Part shown: piece by piece, positions 25,731-36,000 of the stretch
How the letters are laid out: each line of letters begins with the position of its first letter
Numbering within the stretch: the stretch's first letter is position 1
Assembly: GCF_000430645.1 (NCBI RefSeq)
Contig: NZ_KE387186.1
Coordinates: 340,646 to 404,645, forward strand
Source: Aquimarina latercula DSM 2041
GTDB taxonomy: Bacteria > Bacteroidota > Bacteroidia > Flavobacteriales > Flavobacteriaceae
Direction: 5' to 3'
Length of the DNA: 64,000 bases
Notes under the pieces: model-generated
Database searches by the model: none
Seen by the model: only the letters and a program-made list of their open reading frames with translations
Told to the model about the DNA's origin: nothing
Position numbers and translations under genes: made by a program

Positions 25731-26483
25731 CTAATTATATTTATTTATGTATTGCAGGTCAAGTTTTTCTGTATCGATTTCTAAGATTGCTTTGTTGTAG
25801 TAAAAATCTATAATCTCATTTTCTAGATAGTTCTTAATGTCGGTAACAGTTTTTTTTCCATAAAGAGAAAATATGTACGCTGCTTCAGCTTTTTTGAATT
25901 CTGTTATAAGATCATCGGGATTTTCTACAATATTAATGCCTTTATAGCCGTCAAATTTATTCTTCATCCATCGATGACTTGCTAATCTAACCAAACTTTT
26001 TCGTCGTTCTTCACTTAAATACTTTATTTCTTTTGTGTTTGTAGAATCTTCTTTCTTGATTCGATCTACTGCCGTTTTTGCTTTTATGTATTGTCTTTCG
26101 AGCTTAAAATCGATACGTTTCATATCTCTTTTAAGTTTTTCAACAACTTCGTAGAGCGCACCATTATACATGATTACGAATTTCTCATAATTATATAAGG
26201 CATCCAGAAACAAAATAGCTTTCTTTTTATATACTCTTGGAAAAGCTTGTTTTTTGGCGTCAATAAATAGTTCATTAAGTCCAACTTGAATTTCTTCAGG
26301 TATTCCAGAGAATTTTGGACTGTTTTTTATAGTTCTAAGTTGTGCAGTAATTTGTAACCTAGATCCTTTATATAAAATAGATTTGTATTTAAACCGATAT
26401 CGATTAGGAGAAATGTCGTCTATTTCTTGATTATAGGCAGAGTAGCCTACTAGAAGTATAACAAAAAATAAGAAGGATTTCAT
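25731..26483 (-). CDS. Hypothetical secreted protein
   Basis: A 250-residue protein with signal peptide (FFVILLVGYSAYNQ, cleavage near residue 18). The mature part is basic and mostly helical (KLKRDMKRIDFKLERQYIKA; EERRKSLVRLASHRW). No cysteine pair, membrane segment or known domain seen. Direction matches its neighbours, but gaps of 45 and 149 bases leave the operon uncertain. Confidence 0.5.
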   Translation of the reverse strand: MKSFLFFVILLVGYSAYNQEIDDISPNRYRFKYKSILYKGSRLQITAQLRTIKNSPKFSGIPEEIQVGLNELFIDAKKQAFPRVYKKKAILFLDALYNYEKFVIMYNGALYEVVEKLKRDMKRIDFKLERQYIKAKTAVDRIKKEDSTNTKEIKYLSEERRKSLVRLASHRWMKNKFDGYKGINIVENPDDLITEFKKAEAAYIFSLYGKKTVTDIKNYLENEIIDFYYNKAILEIDTEKLDLQYINKYN

Positions 26484-26632
26484 AAATATTGATTTCTACA
26501 CCTATATTTTAAAGTGCATATTTCTGATCTACAAAAGTAGTAACGTAAATTATGTAAATATTGTTATGTAAAAAAAGAGGTAGGATTGTTTTAGGTTATT
26601 AATTAGTTGTCTACACATCTAATATATGAATA

Positions 26633-27097
26633 TTACTTTTTAATGCTTATAACTTCCTCTATAGTAACCATTTTTTGTTGTTTGTTACCCCAACTGTTCA
26701 TAATATAATTCATAACATCGGCAACCTCTTCGTCCTCTAGTCCTAATGAAGTCATGGCGCTATTATATGATTCCCCATTAACTTTAATTGGTCCATTTAG
26801 TCCATATTTAATAGAGTGTATGCTTTCTTTACGCTTGTTAACTAGCCAATCGGAACCTGCTAATGGAGGGAAAATTTTGGGAGTTCCTTTTCCATTAGGT
26901 AAATGACATTGCATACAAAAATCCATATAGACTTCTTTGCCACGAGTAATACTTTTAGATAATTCTGTATCCTGATAATTTAAATTATTGACCGAAATAT
27001 ATGTTCTTGAAGGACTTTCTTGTTTTGCTATGATCGAAATACAAAATATTATAGAAAGTACTTCGAGAAATAAGATATGCTTGAATCGTTTTTTCAT
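26633..27097 (-). CDS. Monoheme cytochrome c
   Basis: A 154-residue c-type cytochrome with an N-terminal signal/anchor (HILFLEVLSIIFCISII). The heme site is Cys-Met-Gln-Cys-His (MDFCMQCHLPNGKGTP) and the axial Met is probably in YNSAMTSLGLEDEEVADV. It follows the PQQ-type sugar dehydrogenase by 14 bases and is likely its electron acceptor, passing electrons to the respiratory chain. Confidence 0.88.
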   Translation of the reverse strand: MKKRFKHILFLEVLSIIFCISIIAKQESPSRTYISVNNLNYQDTELSKSITRGKEVYMDFCMQCHLPNGKGTPKIFPPLAGSDWLVNKRKESIHSIKYGLNGPIKVNGESYNSAMTSLGLEDEEVADVMNYIMNSWGNKQQKMVTIEEVISIKK

Positions 27098-27111
27098 TTT
27101 ATTTAATAAAA

Positions 27112-28233
27112 TTATGATTTCGGAATTATTTTTATAATTCCTTTGTTTTCCACAGCAACATAAATATAGCCGTCAGGGCCTTGACGAACATTGCGAACTC
27201 TTCCGATATCTTCAATTATTTTTTTTCGTCTTATTACTTTGTTGCCATCTAATTCTACTAATTCTAAATATTGAAATTTTAGAGATCCTACTAAAAGATC
27301 ATTTTTCCAATCTGGATATTTATCACTAGTTACAAAGTCCATTCCACTAGGAGCGATAGAAGGAACCCAATAATAAACAGGCTGTTCCATTCCTTCTTTA
27401 CTAGTAATATCGGTAATTGTGGAGCCGCTATAATTAATTCCATAAGTAATAACCGGCCATCCATAATTGAAGCCTTTATTGATGATATTAATTTCATCAC
27501 CTCCTCTAGGACCATGCTCATGTACCCAGATTTTGTCATTTGTTGGATGAATAGCCATTCCTTGAGGATTTCTATGCCCATATGAGAAGATCGCTTTTTT
27601 GCTACCATTCTCTTTTACAAAAGGATTATCTTTAGGAATGCTTCCGTCAGCATGGAGACGATAAATTTTTCCACCATCCTTGGTGATATCTTGCGGGTTT
27701 TCATCTCTATTTCCTCTATCTCCAATACTAAAATAAAGATAACCTTCTTTGTCAAACTCTATTCTTGATCCAAAATGATGGCCTCTCGTAGTATTTGGAG
27801 TTCCTTTGTATAGGTTTTCTATAGAGATAAGCTTGTTGTTTTCTAATTTAGCTCTAATAAGCGCGGTATGTCCTCCTTTTTCTGCTCCTTCTCTTGAGGA
27901 GTAAGTAATGTATAACCAACCATTTTTATCGTATTCTGGATGTATTTCGATATCTAATAACCCTCCTTGATTGCGATTATATACTTCTGGAACATTTTCG
28001 ATTTTAGTTTTTGTTCCATTTTTATAATGGATTAATACACCACTTTTTTCAGTAATGAGCATACTTCCATCAGGAAGCCAAACCATTCCCCAAGGAATTT
28101 GTAAATCAGGAATGACAATTTCAGTAGTATAATTTTTTGGATCAGGATCAATTGAGATATCATTTTTCTTTTCTTGAGCGCAAGAGAAGAGAGTCGATAG
28201 CACTGCGGATATACAAAATAAAAGGTTGTTCAT
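27112..28233 (-). CDS. PQQ-dependent sugar dehydrogenase (Asd/YliI-like)
   Basis: A 373-residue six-bladed beta-propeller enzyme that oxidises aldoses with PQQ in the periplasm. The N-terminus is a lipoprotein-like signal (LSTLFSCAQEKK). Family motifs: LQIPWGMVWLPDG, GGLLDIEIHPEY, RGHHFGSRIEFD, YGHRNPQGMAIHP and EHGPRGGDEINII. Preceded by the TonB receptor and followed by the cytochrome, forming a three-gene set. The PQQ source is not in this window. Confidence 0.9.
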   Translation of the reverse strand: MNNLLFCISAVLSTLFSCAQEKKNDISIDPDPKNYTTEIVIPDLQIPWGMVWLPDGSMLITEKSGVLIHYKNGTKTKIENVPEVYNRNQGGLLDIEIHPEYDKNGWLYITYSSREGAEKGGHTALIRAKLENNKLISIENLYKGTPNTTRGHHFGSRIEFDKEGYLYFSIGDRGNRDENPQDITKDGGKIYRLHADGSIPKDNPFVKENGSKKAIFSYGHRNPQGMAIHPTNDKIWVHEHGPRGGDEINIINKGFNYGWPVITYGINYSGSTITDITSKEGMEQPVYYWVPSIAPSGMDFVTSDKYPDWKNDLLVGSLKFQYLELVELDGNKVIRRKKIIEDIGRVRNVRQGPDGYIYVAVENKGIIKIIPKS

Positions 28234-28277
28234 TGTTTTATTGTGATTTGCACTTGAAAATTACAAATAAAAATTAT

Positions 28278-30569
28278 TTATATTCTATATTTTATGTTAA
28301 TCCCTCCATACATATTGAAAGGCAATCCTGGATAAAAATATCTAGGTTGACTCCCTCCAAATCCCGTCGCATTGATCTGTAGTTGGGATGCATATCGTTT
28401 GTCTAAAATATTATTCATTCCGAGAAATAAATCAAAAGAAATATGCTTATTAATTAAATTTGCATACCCTATTTTTCCGTTTAGTAATTCATATTGATCG
28501 CTAAAAACTGTATTGCTATCGTTTGCTGGGATGCTACCAACAATCTGAAAATTTAGATTCCCATAGATTCCTTTTTCAGTTATATAATCTATTCCAAAAT
28601 TAATAACATGTGATGGAGCTCCGGTAAGGTCATTACCAGAAAAATCATCATCGAGGTCTATAAAATCATCAAATTTATAATTGTTTAGTGTTCCACTTAC
28701 TTGTAGGTTTAATTGTTTTTTTGATGATTTAATAAGTTGATAATTAATTGTTCCTTCAATTCCAGTATGAGTTGTTTTTCCTGCATTGATAGCAAAGAAA
28801 TTGTCTTCTTCGGTTCTCCTCGTAACTAATAGATCTTTTACTTTTAAGGTGTATAAAGAAAAAGAACCGTAAAGTTTATTTTTCATAAGGTTATATCTAG
28901 TTCCAATTTCATAGTTCCATCCAATTTCTGGTTGTATTTCTGGATTGAACTCTCCATCTGGTAATAAAGTTTCAGAAGTAGTAGGAGTGGAAAATCCGTG
29001 GGCAATGTTTCCAAAAAAGATAACATTAGTATTCAATGCATAATTGACACCGATCTTGGGAGATACTATTGGATCAAATTCAAATTTCCCAGAGCTATCA
29101 TCACCATCTTCTAAAAAATTATCTTCGACATTAAAAAATGTTTGATTGAGGTGTATTCCCGCATTGATTTTTAATTTATCTGTTATAGATAAATTTGATT
29201 CTACAAAAAGATTGTAATAGTTTCTTCTTTCATTTAGATTAGAAAGCTGATCTCCTAAGACACTGCCAGTTCCTGTTGGAAAATCTTGATATAGGTTGTC
29301 GAACGTTTTACCTGTATAGAAATCAAAAAATAGTTCTCCCCCAACGGTCCAATCCCATTTTTTATCAAATAGTCTGGAGTTATGTAGGACTCTGCTTCTA
29401 ATTCCAACTGAATTAGATTTCTCTTCTAAAATATTAAAAGGTCTTGGCTCATAATTTTTTCTGAGTGAAGTAAATAGACTTGTATATTGTGAAAAAGATG
29501 CATTGTATTGATGTTTCCAAGAAAATCCAAATATTCCGTACGTAACATCTTCAAATGCCTGAGATTGCCCCCAAGTAAATGCTGCTTGTCTTGGATTATT
29601 TTCAAAATCATCTTGGTCTAACGAACTAGGAATACCCGCTTTTAGATCAACATAACTAGCAATTATCGAAAAATCATTTTTTTTTCCGAGGTATAAAGAA
29701 GAAGTTATAGTAGCTGTATTTCTGGTATATTGATTATTATCTCGATATCCATCAGAATGGTTGTTACTATATAAAACATTTATACTTGATCTTTTGCCTC
29801 CAATAGCTATTTTAGCAACATTTCTCACGAGTCCATAACTTCCTAAGGATGTTGATAGCGAAGTTTCTATACCTTTATTTGTAATAAGTTCAGGTTTTAA
29901 TAGAATAGTACCACCTAAGCCAACACCATAACTACTAGATGATGGTCCTTTATGGATATCAATCCTAGAGATGGATCCTAACTCTAGATCTTCAATAGAT
30001 GATTCTCCATTACCATCAGTTAAAGGAATATCTCCAAAATAAGTTCTGATATTGGCAGTACCGAATAAATTTCTCGCACCGATACCTCGGATAGTTATTC
30101 TATTTGTATTTAGAGTACCATTTTGCATAAGAACTCCAGGGACTTTATTAAGAATTGGATGTAGCTCAATCGTATTACCTCTATTAATGTCTTGTGTATT
30201 AAGAATAGTTATGGCATCTGTAGCATATTTTTTTTGTAAAGGAATTGATTGCGTGTTAATGAAAACTTCTTGTAATTCATTTACTTTAGTTTCGATAGGT
30301 ATAATTAAATACTGTTTCTCTAGGGCTGTAATTATTTTACTTTGGTAACCTGTAAACGAAATTTCAATATTTCCAGAACTGATTATTTCGAATTTACCTA
30401 GTTCATTGGATAGTACTTTTTGACCTGTTTTTATATCTAATATGCTGGCATTACTAATCGGGAGTAATGTTATTTTATCTATAATCAGTCCAGAAATTTC
30501 TACTTGAGCTTGAATACTATAGGTAACGAAAAGGAAAAGAAGTAATATTGTTTTTCTCAAAAGGTGCAA
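28278..30569 (-). CDS. TonB-dependent outer-membrane receptor
   Basis: A 763-residue receptor. Signal peptide 1-21 (SIQA), then a carboxypeptidase-like domain (VEISGLIIDKITLLPISNAS), a plug with LNKVPGVLMQNGTLNTN and RGIGARN, and a barrel ending in PFNMYGGINIKYRI. It imports a substrate, perhaps a siderophore or PQQ-type cofactor, with energy from TonB. Position 45 bases upstream of the PQQ-type dehydrogenase suggests PQQ or a sugar as cargo (inference). No SusD partner. Confidence 0.9.
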   Translation of the reverse strand: MHLLRKTILLLFLFVTYSIQAQVEISGLIIDKITLLPISNASILDIKTGQKVLSNELGKFEIISSGNIEISFTGYQSKIITALEKQYLIIPIETKVNELQEVFINTQSIPLQKKYATDAITILNTQDINRGNTIELHPILNKVPGVLMQNGTLNTNRITIRGIGARNLFGTANIRTYFGDIPLTDGNGESSIEDLELGSISRIDIHKGPSSSSYGVGLGGTILLKPELITNKGIETSLSTSLGSYGLVRNVAKIAIGGKRSSINVLYSNNHSDGYRDNNQYTRNTATITSSLYLGKKNDFSIIASYVDLKAGIPSSLDQDDFENNPRQAAFTWGQSQAFEDVTYGIFGFSWKHQYNASFSQYTSLFTSLRKNYEPRPFNILEEKSNSVGIRSRVLHNSRLFDKKWDWTVGGELFFDFYTGKTFDNLYQDFPTGTGSVLGDQLSNLNERRNYYNLFVESNLSITDKLKINAGIHLNQTFFNVEDNFLEDGDDSSGKFEFDPIVSPKIGVNYALNTNVIFFGNIAHGFSTPTTSETLLPDGEFNPEIQPEIGWNYEIGTRYNLMKNKLYGSFSLYTLKVKDLLVTRRTEEDNFFAINAGKTTHTGIEGTINYQLIKSSKKQLNLQVSGTLNNYKFDDFIDLDDDFSGNDLTGAPSHVINFGIDYITEKGIYGNLNFQIVGSIPANDSNTVFSDQYELLNGKIGYANLINKHISFDLFLGMNNILDKRYASQLQINATGFGGSQPRYFYPGLPFNMYGGINIKYRI

Positions 30570-30668
30570 TTTTGATCAAATATCGGGAACTAATTATGTA
30601 TTGGTTCTTAAAAATAACTTATAATTGCTGCTAAATCAAAAAATGAAATCAATTAAATAAGTTATTAA

Positions 30669-31286
30669 ATGATTAGAAAAATAGTTTGTATTGTTTTTAT
30701 AGCGTTCAGTTCGGTTTCTGTTGCTCAAAGAATTAAAATAGATAAGAAAAAACTAAACTTTTTAAAAAACGAAACTAGCATAGGTGTCCAGCTTACATTT
30801 CCGGAGGATATTACTTTTTTGAGTGATAATATATCTGAAGAAGAGTTTATAGTATATATGAAGGATAGGAGAAATAAAAAAGATCCAACGAAAGGGGATA
30901 TGTGGTTAGCAGAATATAATAAAGCTAAACAAACAACTTGGAAGATTGATTTTTTAGATGGGATAAATAAAGCGTTAGAAGAGTATAGTGATTTAAGATT
31001 TGTGAAATCCGAAGAAAAAACGAATTATTTATTAATTATAGAAGGAGATTGGATTTACCCAGGTTATGGAGGTGGTGCAAGTGTTGGTAGAGAAGAAGCT
31101 AAGTTAGAAGTAACCTTAAAATTTGTTGATCCGTTAGATCCTGAGAATGTATTATATGCTACACAGACACCAAAAATTATAGGGAACTATGCATATGGAG
31201 AATTCGGAACAATTCTAAGAATTGGAGAATGTTATAAGAAATTAGGATATTTATTAAACCTTCAGTTTAAAAGAATTTTAAAATAA
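30669..31286 (+). CDS. Hypothetical periplasmic protein
   Basis: A 205-residue protein with signal peptide (VFIAFSSVSVAQ, cleavage near residue 19). The mature part has an alpha/beta pattern, with LLIIEGDWIYPGYGGGASVG and VTLKFVDPLDPENVLYATQ resembling small Bacteroidota proteins of unknown function. It is the last gene before tRNA-Pro and is divergent from the TonB receptor. Confidence 0.6.
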   Translation: MIRKIVCIVFIAFSSVSVAQRIKIDKKKLNFLKNETSIGVQLTFPEDITFLSDNISEEEFIVYMKDRRNKKDPTKGDMWLAEYNKAKQTTWKIDFLDGINKALEEYSDLRFVKSEEKTNYLLIIEGDWIYPGYGGGASVGREEAKLEVTLKFVDPLDPENVLYATQTPKIIGNYAYGEFGTILRIGECYKKLGYLLNLQFKRILK

Positions 31287-31313
31287 TAGTAGGTTTTAAT
31301 AAAAGAGTTTGTT

Positions 31314-31321
31314 TATATTTG
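31314..31321 (+). promoter_or_regulatory. -7 box of the tRNA-Pro gene
   Basis: TATATTTG matches TAnnTTTG exactly and lies 24 bases before the mature tRNA 5' end, leaving room for a short precursor leader. The -33 element is a weak T-rich stretch. Confidence 0.5.
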
Positions 31322-31345
31322 CACCCGCAAAAAAGATAACCTTTT

Positions 31346-31420
31346 CGGGGTGTAGCGTAGCCCGGTTATCGCGCCGCGTTTGGGACGCGGAGGTCGCAGG
31401 TTCGAATCCTGCCACCCCGA
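31346..31420 (+). tRNA. tRNA-Pro (UGG)
   Basis: A 75-nucleotide tRNA. The acceptor stem pairs CGGGGTG with CACCCCG, discriminator A. The anticodon stem CCGCG/CGCGG encloses loop TTTGGGA with anticodon TGG, which reads proline codons. The T arm GCAGGTTCGAATCCTGC is standard. CCA is not encoded. Confidence 0.97.
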
Positions 31421-31423
31421 CAA

Positions 31424-31457
31424 AAAAAATCCAATCACTTCTGTGATTGGATTTTTT
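31424..31457 (+). terminator. Intrinsic terminator after tRNA-Pro
   Basis: A 15-bp stem, 31424-31438 with 31443-31457, loop TTCT, with the terminal T tract part of the stem. It directly follows the tRNA and could work in both directions. Confidence 0.9.
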
Positions 31458-32096
31458 ATTTTAAATAATCATATAATATTTCATTTTATTGTAGTATAAC
31501 CTTCTCTTTTTAGCTTGTTATTCTTTTGATTATTAATTTTTTGAGTTTTAAAAGGTATTTCTGTGTCAATTCGCAAACTTGTTAAATAACACAAAGTATT
31601 TTATCATTTAGGAGCAAGAAACATTTAAAAAAAGTAATTTTTGATTAGGAAAAACCAAAAAAGTGGTTTTTTCCCCTAGTTGTTAATTGTTAAAAAAGGG
31701 TTTTTTCCCCTAAATTATTCATTTTTTTATTGTTTATTACTTGTATTAAATGATTTTATTTGTAGTACGAAAACTTTTTTTCGTGTTAAAACGTGTTAAA
31801 AAAAATGTTAAATGCATAAAAAAGCGATGAAATACACGTTTTTTTAACATAACGTAAAACTATTGCGGTTTTACCGCAAACAACTAAACCGTGATTCATT
31901 TACTTTTACAATGCGCTGGTAATCAGAGCTCAATACTAGTGCAAACGATGCGATCTTCAGGAAGCCCCAGAAGAAATACGAACCATTAAGAGTAAGAAAT
32001 AACGTTTTTTAAAAAAAGAACAAAAGATTATTCTAGAGTACTTTGTTAAACCGTTTATCATAAGTTTTATAAGGTACATCCAAATCTAAAAATACA
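31458..32096. other. Long intergenic region with repeated T/C-rich motifs
   Basis: About 640 AT-rich bases before the glycosyltransferase gene, with no credible ORF. It holds GGTTTTTTCCCCTA twice (31665-31678 and 31699-31712). The first copy is the right arm of a hairpin with GGAAAAACCA (31648-31657). A perfect inverted repeat TTGCGGT-TTT-ACCGCAA lies at 31863-31879. GTGTTAAAA-type repeats occur around 31782-31812. It may contain the glycosyltransferase promoter, and possibly a small RNA. Confidence 0.45.
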
Positions 32097-32909
32097 ATGA
32101 CTAAAAAGACAGGAATTATTATTCCAGCCTATAATGAATATTATAGATTGGACAAGGAGAAGTTTTGCAATTTTTTAACCAATCACGATGATTATTATTT
32201 ATGTTTTGTAAACGATGGGAGTACAGATGATACTTCTAGAATGTTACATCAATTGAAAAAGACTAATGAAAAAAAGATTCACGTAATAGATTTAGAGAAA
32301 AATCAGGGTAAAGCTACCGCTGTTCAAACAGGAGCAAACTATCTAAACTCTTTACCATTTATTGATAATGTAGCATTTTTGGATGCAGATCTTTCTACCT
32401 CTCTAGAAGAATTAGATAAGTTGGTACAAAAACTAAATAGTGAGAGTAAACTATCAATGGTTTTTGGTTCTAGAAAAGCGGATGATTCCGATGATATAAA
32501 AAGAAGTTTTACAAGAAAGGCATTGTCCAATTTTGTAGGATTTTTTATTCAATTTATTTTACAATTACCGATAAAAGATACGCAGTGCGGAGCAAAAGTT
32601 TTCAAAAAAGAAATCATCAAAAACATTTATCATAGAAAGTTCATTAGCAAATGGTTGTTTGATATAGAAATTTTTCTAAGACTTAAAAAACATATCGGAT
32701 TAAATGATTTGCTGAATACTATAAGCGAAGAACCTTTGGATAGTTGGATAGAAGTAGAAGGTTCTAAAATTACTTTAAAAGATTCTTTTTTGATTCCCCT
32801 TAATCTGATTCTTATCTGGATTAATTATGTGAATATTTTTAAAAGGAAAAACAGGCCTGTTTTACAACCTATTTTTAATCAAGAAAAAGAAATGTCTATG
32901 GTTAAATAA
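32097..32909 (+). CDS. Family 2 glycosyltransferase
   Basis: A 270-residue GT-A enzyme. The N-terminus GIIIPAYNEYYRLD, the box FVNDGSTDDT and the metal-binding VAFLDADLST are canonical; QLPIKDTQCGAKVFKKEII is typical of dolichyl/polyprenyl-phosphate sugar transferases. It probably moves a sugar from a nucleotide donor to a polyprenyl phosphate or a glycan. No strong membrane segments apart from a hydrophobic C-terminal stretch (FLIPLNLILIWINYVNIF). A lone gene, not in a glycan cluster. Confidence 0.88.
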   Translation: MTKKTGIIIPAYNEYYRLDKEKFCNFLTNHDDYYLCFVNDGSTDDTSRMLHQLKKTNEKKIHVIDLEKNQGKATAVQTGANYLNSLPFIDNVAFLDADLSTSLEELDKLVQKLNSESKLSMVFGSRKADDSDDIKRSFTRKALSNFVGFFIQFILQLPIKDTQCGAKVFKKEIIKNIYHRKFISKWLFDIEIFLRLKKHIGLNDLLNTISEEPLDSWIEVEGSKITLKDSFLIPLNLILIWINYVNIFKRKNRPVLQPIFNQEKEMSMVK

Positions 32910-33069
32910 CTACTTTGTTTATTGTTAAAACCTCAATAAAAATAAGGTGCGATATTAATGTTAAGAGCACTCTTGTTATAACTATGTCAAAAAATATTTA
33001 AGTGCTGTGTATTCATGAAGTTTGATAGAAAATAATATTTAAGACCTTGACAAAACAACTTTATCTCCA

Positions 33070-36000
33070 ATGAAAAAAACTTTACTATTTATATTATTAC
33101 TTGTTACTGTAAAATTTTCATACGCTCAGCTTCCTTTTGATTGTGATGAAGCTAAATTTTATCAAGTAATTTCGGGATCATTACGATCTTATGATCCTGT
33201 GACAGGAACCTATTCTGAACCACTACATACGACACCTAGTTATAATGCTGGAGGTTATAATGTGGTTGATGATTTTTTATATGCTATTAGAAGTAATGAT
33301 AAGCATTTATTGCGAATTGGTATAGATCAAGTAATTGATCTAGGAGCCGTTGCCTCTAATGGAGGTGTTAGTTTTGGTGGAGGTTATGCTGCAGATGTTG
33401 ATGATGAGGGTAACTTATGGGTTTTCCAGAATGCACAAGGAAGGCAGTCTTTTCATAAAATTGTTAATCTTCAGAGTTATGATGGGTCAACATCGCCAAC
33501 TTTCGAAATAATAGTGGCGAATCAGGCTTCTCCCAATACGTGTGCAGATATTGTTTTTATAGATGGAGATCTTTATGGAGGTAGTAAAGGAAAAGTTTAT
33601 AAATGGGATTTGTCATCATCGACTCCGGTTTTTAGTTCTAAAACAGTAACAGATTTACCTAATGATACTTTTGGAGCTTGTTATACAGATACTAGTAATA
33701 GATTGTATGTGTCCAGTAATAAAGGAGGTTTGCATTTAATTAATGAATATGAGGGTGTATCACCTTATGCTACGCTATTAAATAATACAGATGTAACCAA
33801 TCAGAATGATGGTTTTAAATGTGCAGCAGGTGTTTCGCCAATTGATGCAGATGGAGATGAGGTATTAGATCCTTTTGATAAAGATACTGATGGAGACGGG
33901 ATACCTGATGTTGTAGAAGGAGGGGGAATAGATCCATATGGGGATGATGATAACGATGGGATTTTTAATTACTTAGATCCTGATTTTGGTAATACTTGTA
34001 ATAGTGGAGTTTCTTTAGCCTTTGATATTGATAGAGATGGTATTCCTAATGCGTTAGATTTAGATAGTGATAATGACGGGATTTATGATATTGTAGAGGC
34101 AGGTCTCGGAGATTATGATACTAATGGTGATGGTTTGTTTAATAGTGAGGATACCGGTTTTCAAGATTCTGATTTGGATGGTATAGCAGATGTAGTTGAT
34201 GTTGATCAAACAGGAGTTGCATTTTTTCCAGATGACGCTGATGGAGATTTAATTTATGATCCTTACGATATTGATGCAGATCAAGATGGAATTATAGATC
34301 TTATAGAAGGACAAAACCGTGAAACCTTTGTTTCTTTATCGGGATTGGATCAGGATAGAGATGGAGTAGATGACTCGTTTGATCCTGATCAAGGCGGAAC
34401 TCCTCAGGGATATATAAATACTGATAATACCGATACTCCGGATTTTCTTGATACAGATTCAAATAATGATGGAGTTTTAGACACTGTAGATGCTTATGAT
34501 ACCAATAATGATGGTGTAGCAGATACCGTTTTAGCTAATAGCGATTTTGATCAGGATGGACTTGATGATGGTTTTGATATAAAAGAAACTGTTTTTGACT
34601 CAGAAAATGGAGATCAAACACCAAGCAGTTTTCCTGTGGCTAGTACAGGAGAACGATATCAATATTTGGGGACATTTGATGTCGATGGTGTACCAGATTA
34701 TTTGGTAGCAGATATTACTATAGATTCTGGCCTTTTAACCAAAATTGATACCGCATTACCAGAGGGAGATTCTGTAGTAGATTTAAATCCTAATTATATA
34801 TATGGAGGTTATGATACTGATATTATATTAGAGCAAGCTACAAATGTTGCGATCACTTTTATTAATGAAAATACACTATATGAAAATATCTTAGGGTATT
34901 ATACATACAATACAAATTTACCGTTAACAAAGGCTCCAGAACCAGAAGATATTACTGTGATCTTACCTAATTCTTCTGCTTCAGGAAGTGGTGGCGGATT
35001 GATTACAGGTAATACAGTTGATCTGGGAAGTTTTCCAGCTAATACAGGAATTGGATGGGTTTTATTGGTAGATGCTTGGGATAATAGTAGTATAGATGAA
35101 GGAATTTGGCAATTGTATTCTCAGACTGAGTTTAATCCAGAATGTGATGAGTCATTACGACCACATAACATATTACTAAAAGATGATGCAAACGAAGCAG
35201 TTGTATTAGGATTTGAAGATGAAAGAAGGGACTATCCGAGCGTTGATAATGATTTTAATGATATACTATTTTATATTACCGCAGATCAATATTCTGCTAT
35301 CAAAACAAGTAATATAATTGATTTGGAAGAAGAAAGTGAGGTAACTTCAGCCAATGATGGTGGATTAGAAAGTAATGGAGATTTAGCTACTTTAATAGCA
35401 AAAAGAAATTTTACTAGATCAAAAACTAATGAAGTTAACAATAAAAAGAAATTACAAAAAGAGTTTAAACCAGGCCGTATATCCTATAAAACAAGAAATA
35501 ATGATGATTTAAGCATTTACTTTCCACAAACAGGAGCGGCTGGAACAGAAACTTCTTATGTTTCTACACCAGAGGATTTAATAGGTATAACAAATGCATC
35601 TTCTGTGTTTTCGATTGATTATTATAATAATGAAAGTAGAGTTGGCGCGGGTCTAGCGACCGTAACAAGTGGGACAATTTATGATCATTCTAAAACAATT
35701 TGTGACCGATTAAATGGTTCAGTTGTAGAGGATATAAGAACCCTTAGCGTTCGAGACTATGTTTTGGTAAATACTAAGATAAGAAGGCCTTCGGGAGAAT
35801 TAGAACAAGCGCTACATTTTTCAGTGAGAATAGATGAGTTTCAAAATGAATTGTATAGTCTTTGGAATATTGATCAATATCCAGAAGGAGACTATTTGAA
35901 CTTCCAAATTTGGGGAGGTTCTATTCCACAAGTAGTAAATATAGCGAATACCATTATCGATAAACTTTTAGAAGATAAAGGTTTGGGTAAGATGTTTATC

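Noticed and set aside
33826..34660. Dense GATGGAGAT-like repeats considered as a DNA repeat array or CRISPR.
   Set aside because: They are in frame and encode DxDGDG calcium-binding repeats of the surface protein; units vary in length and there are no spacers.
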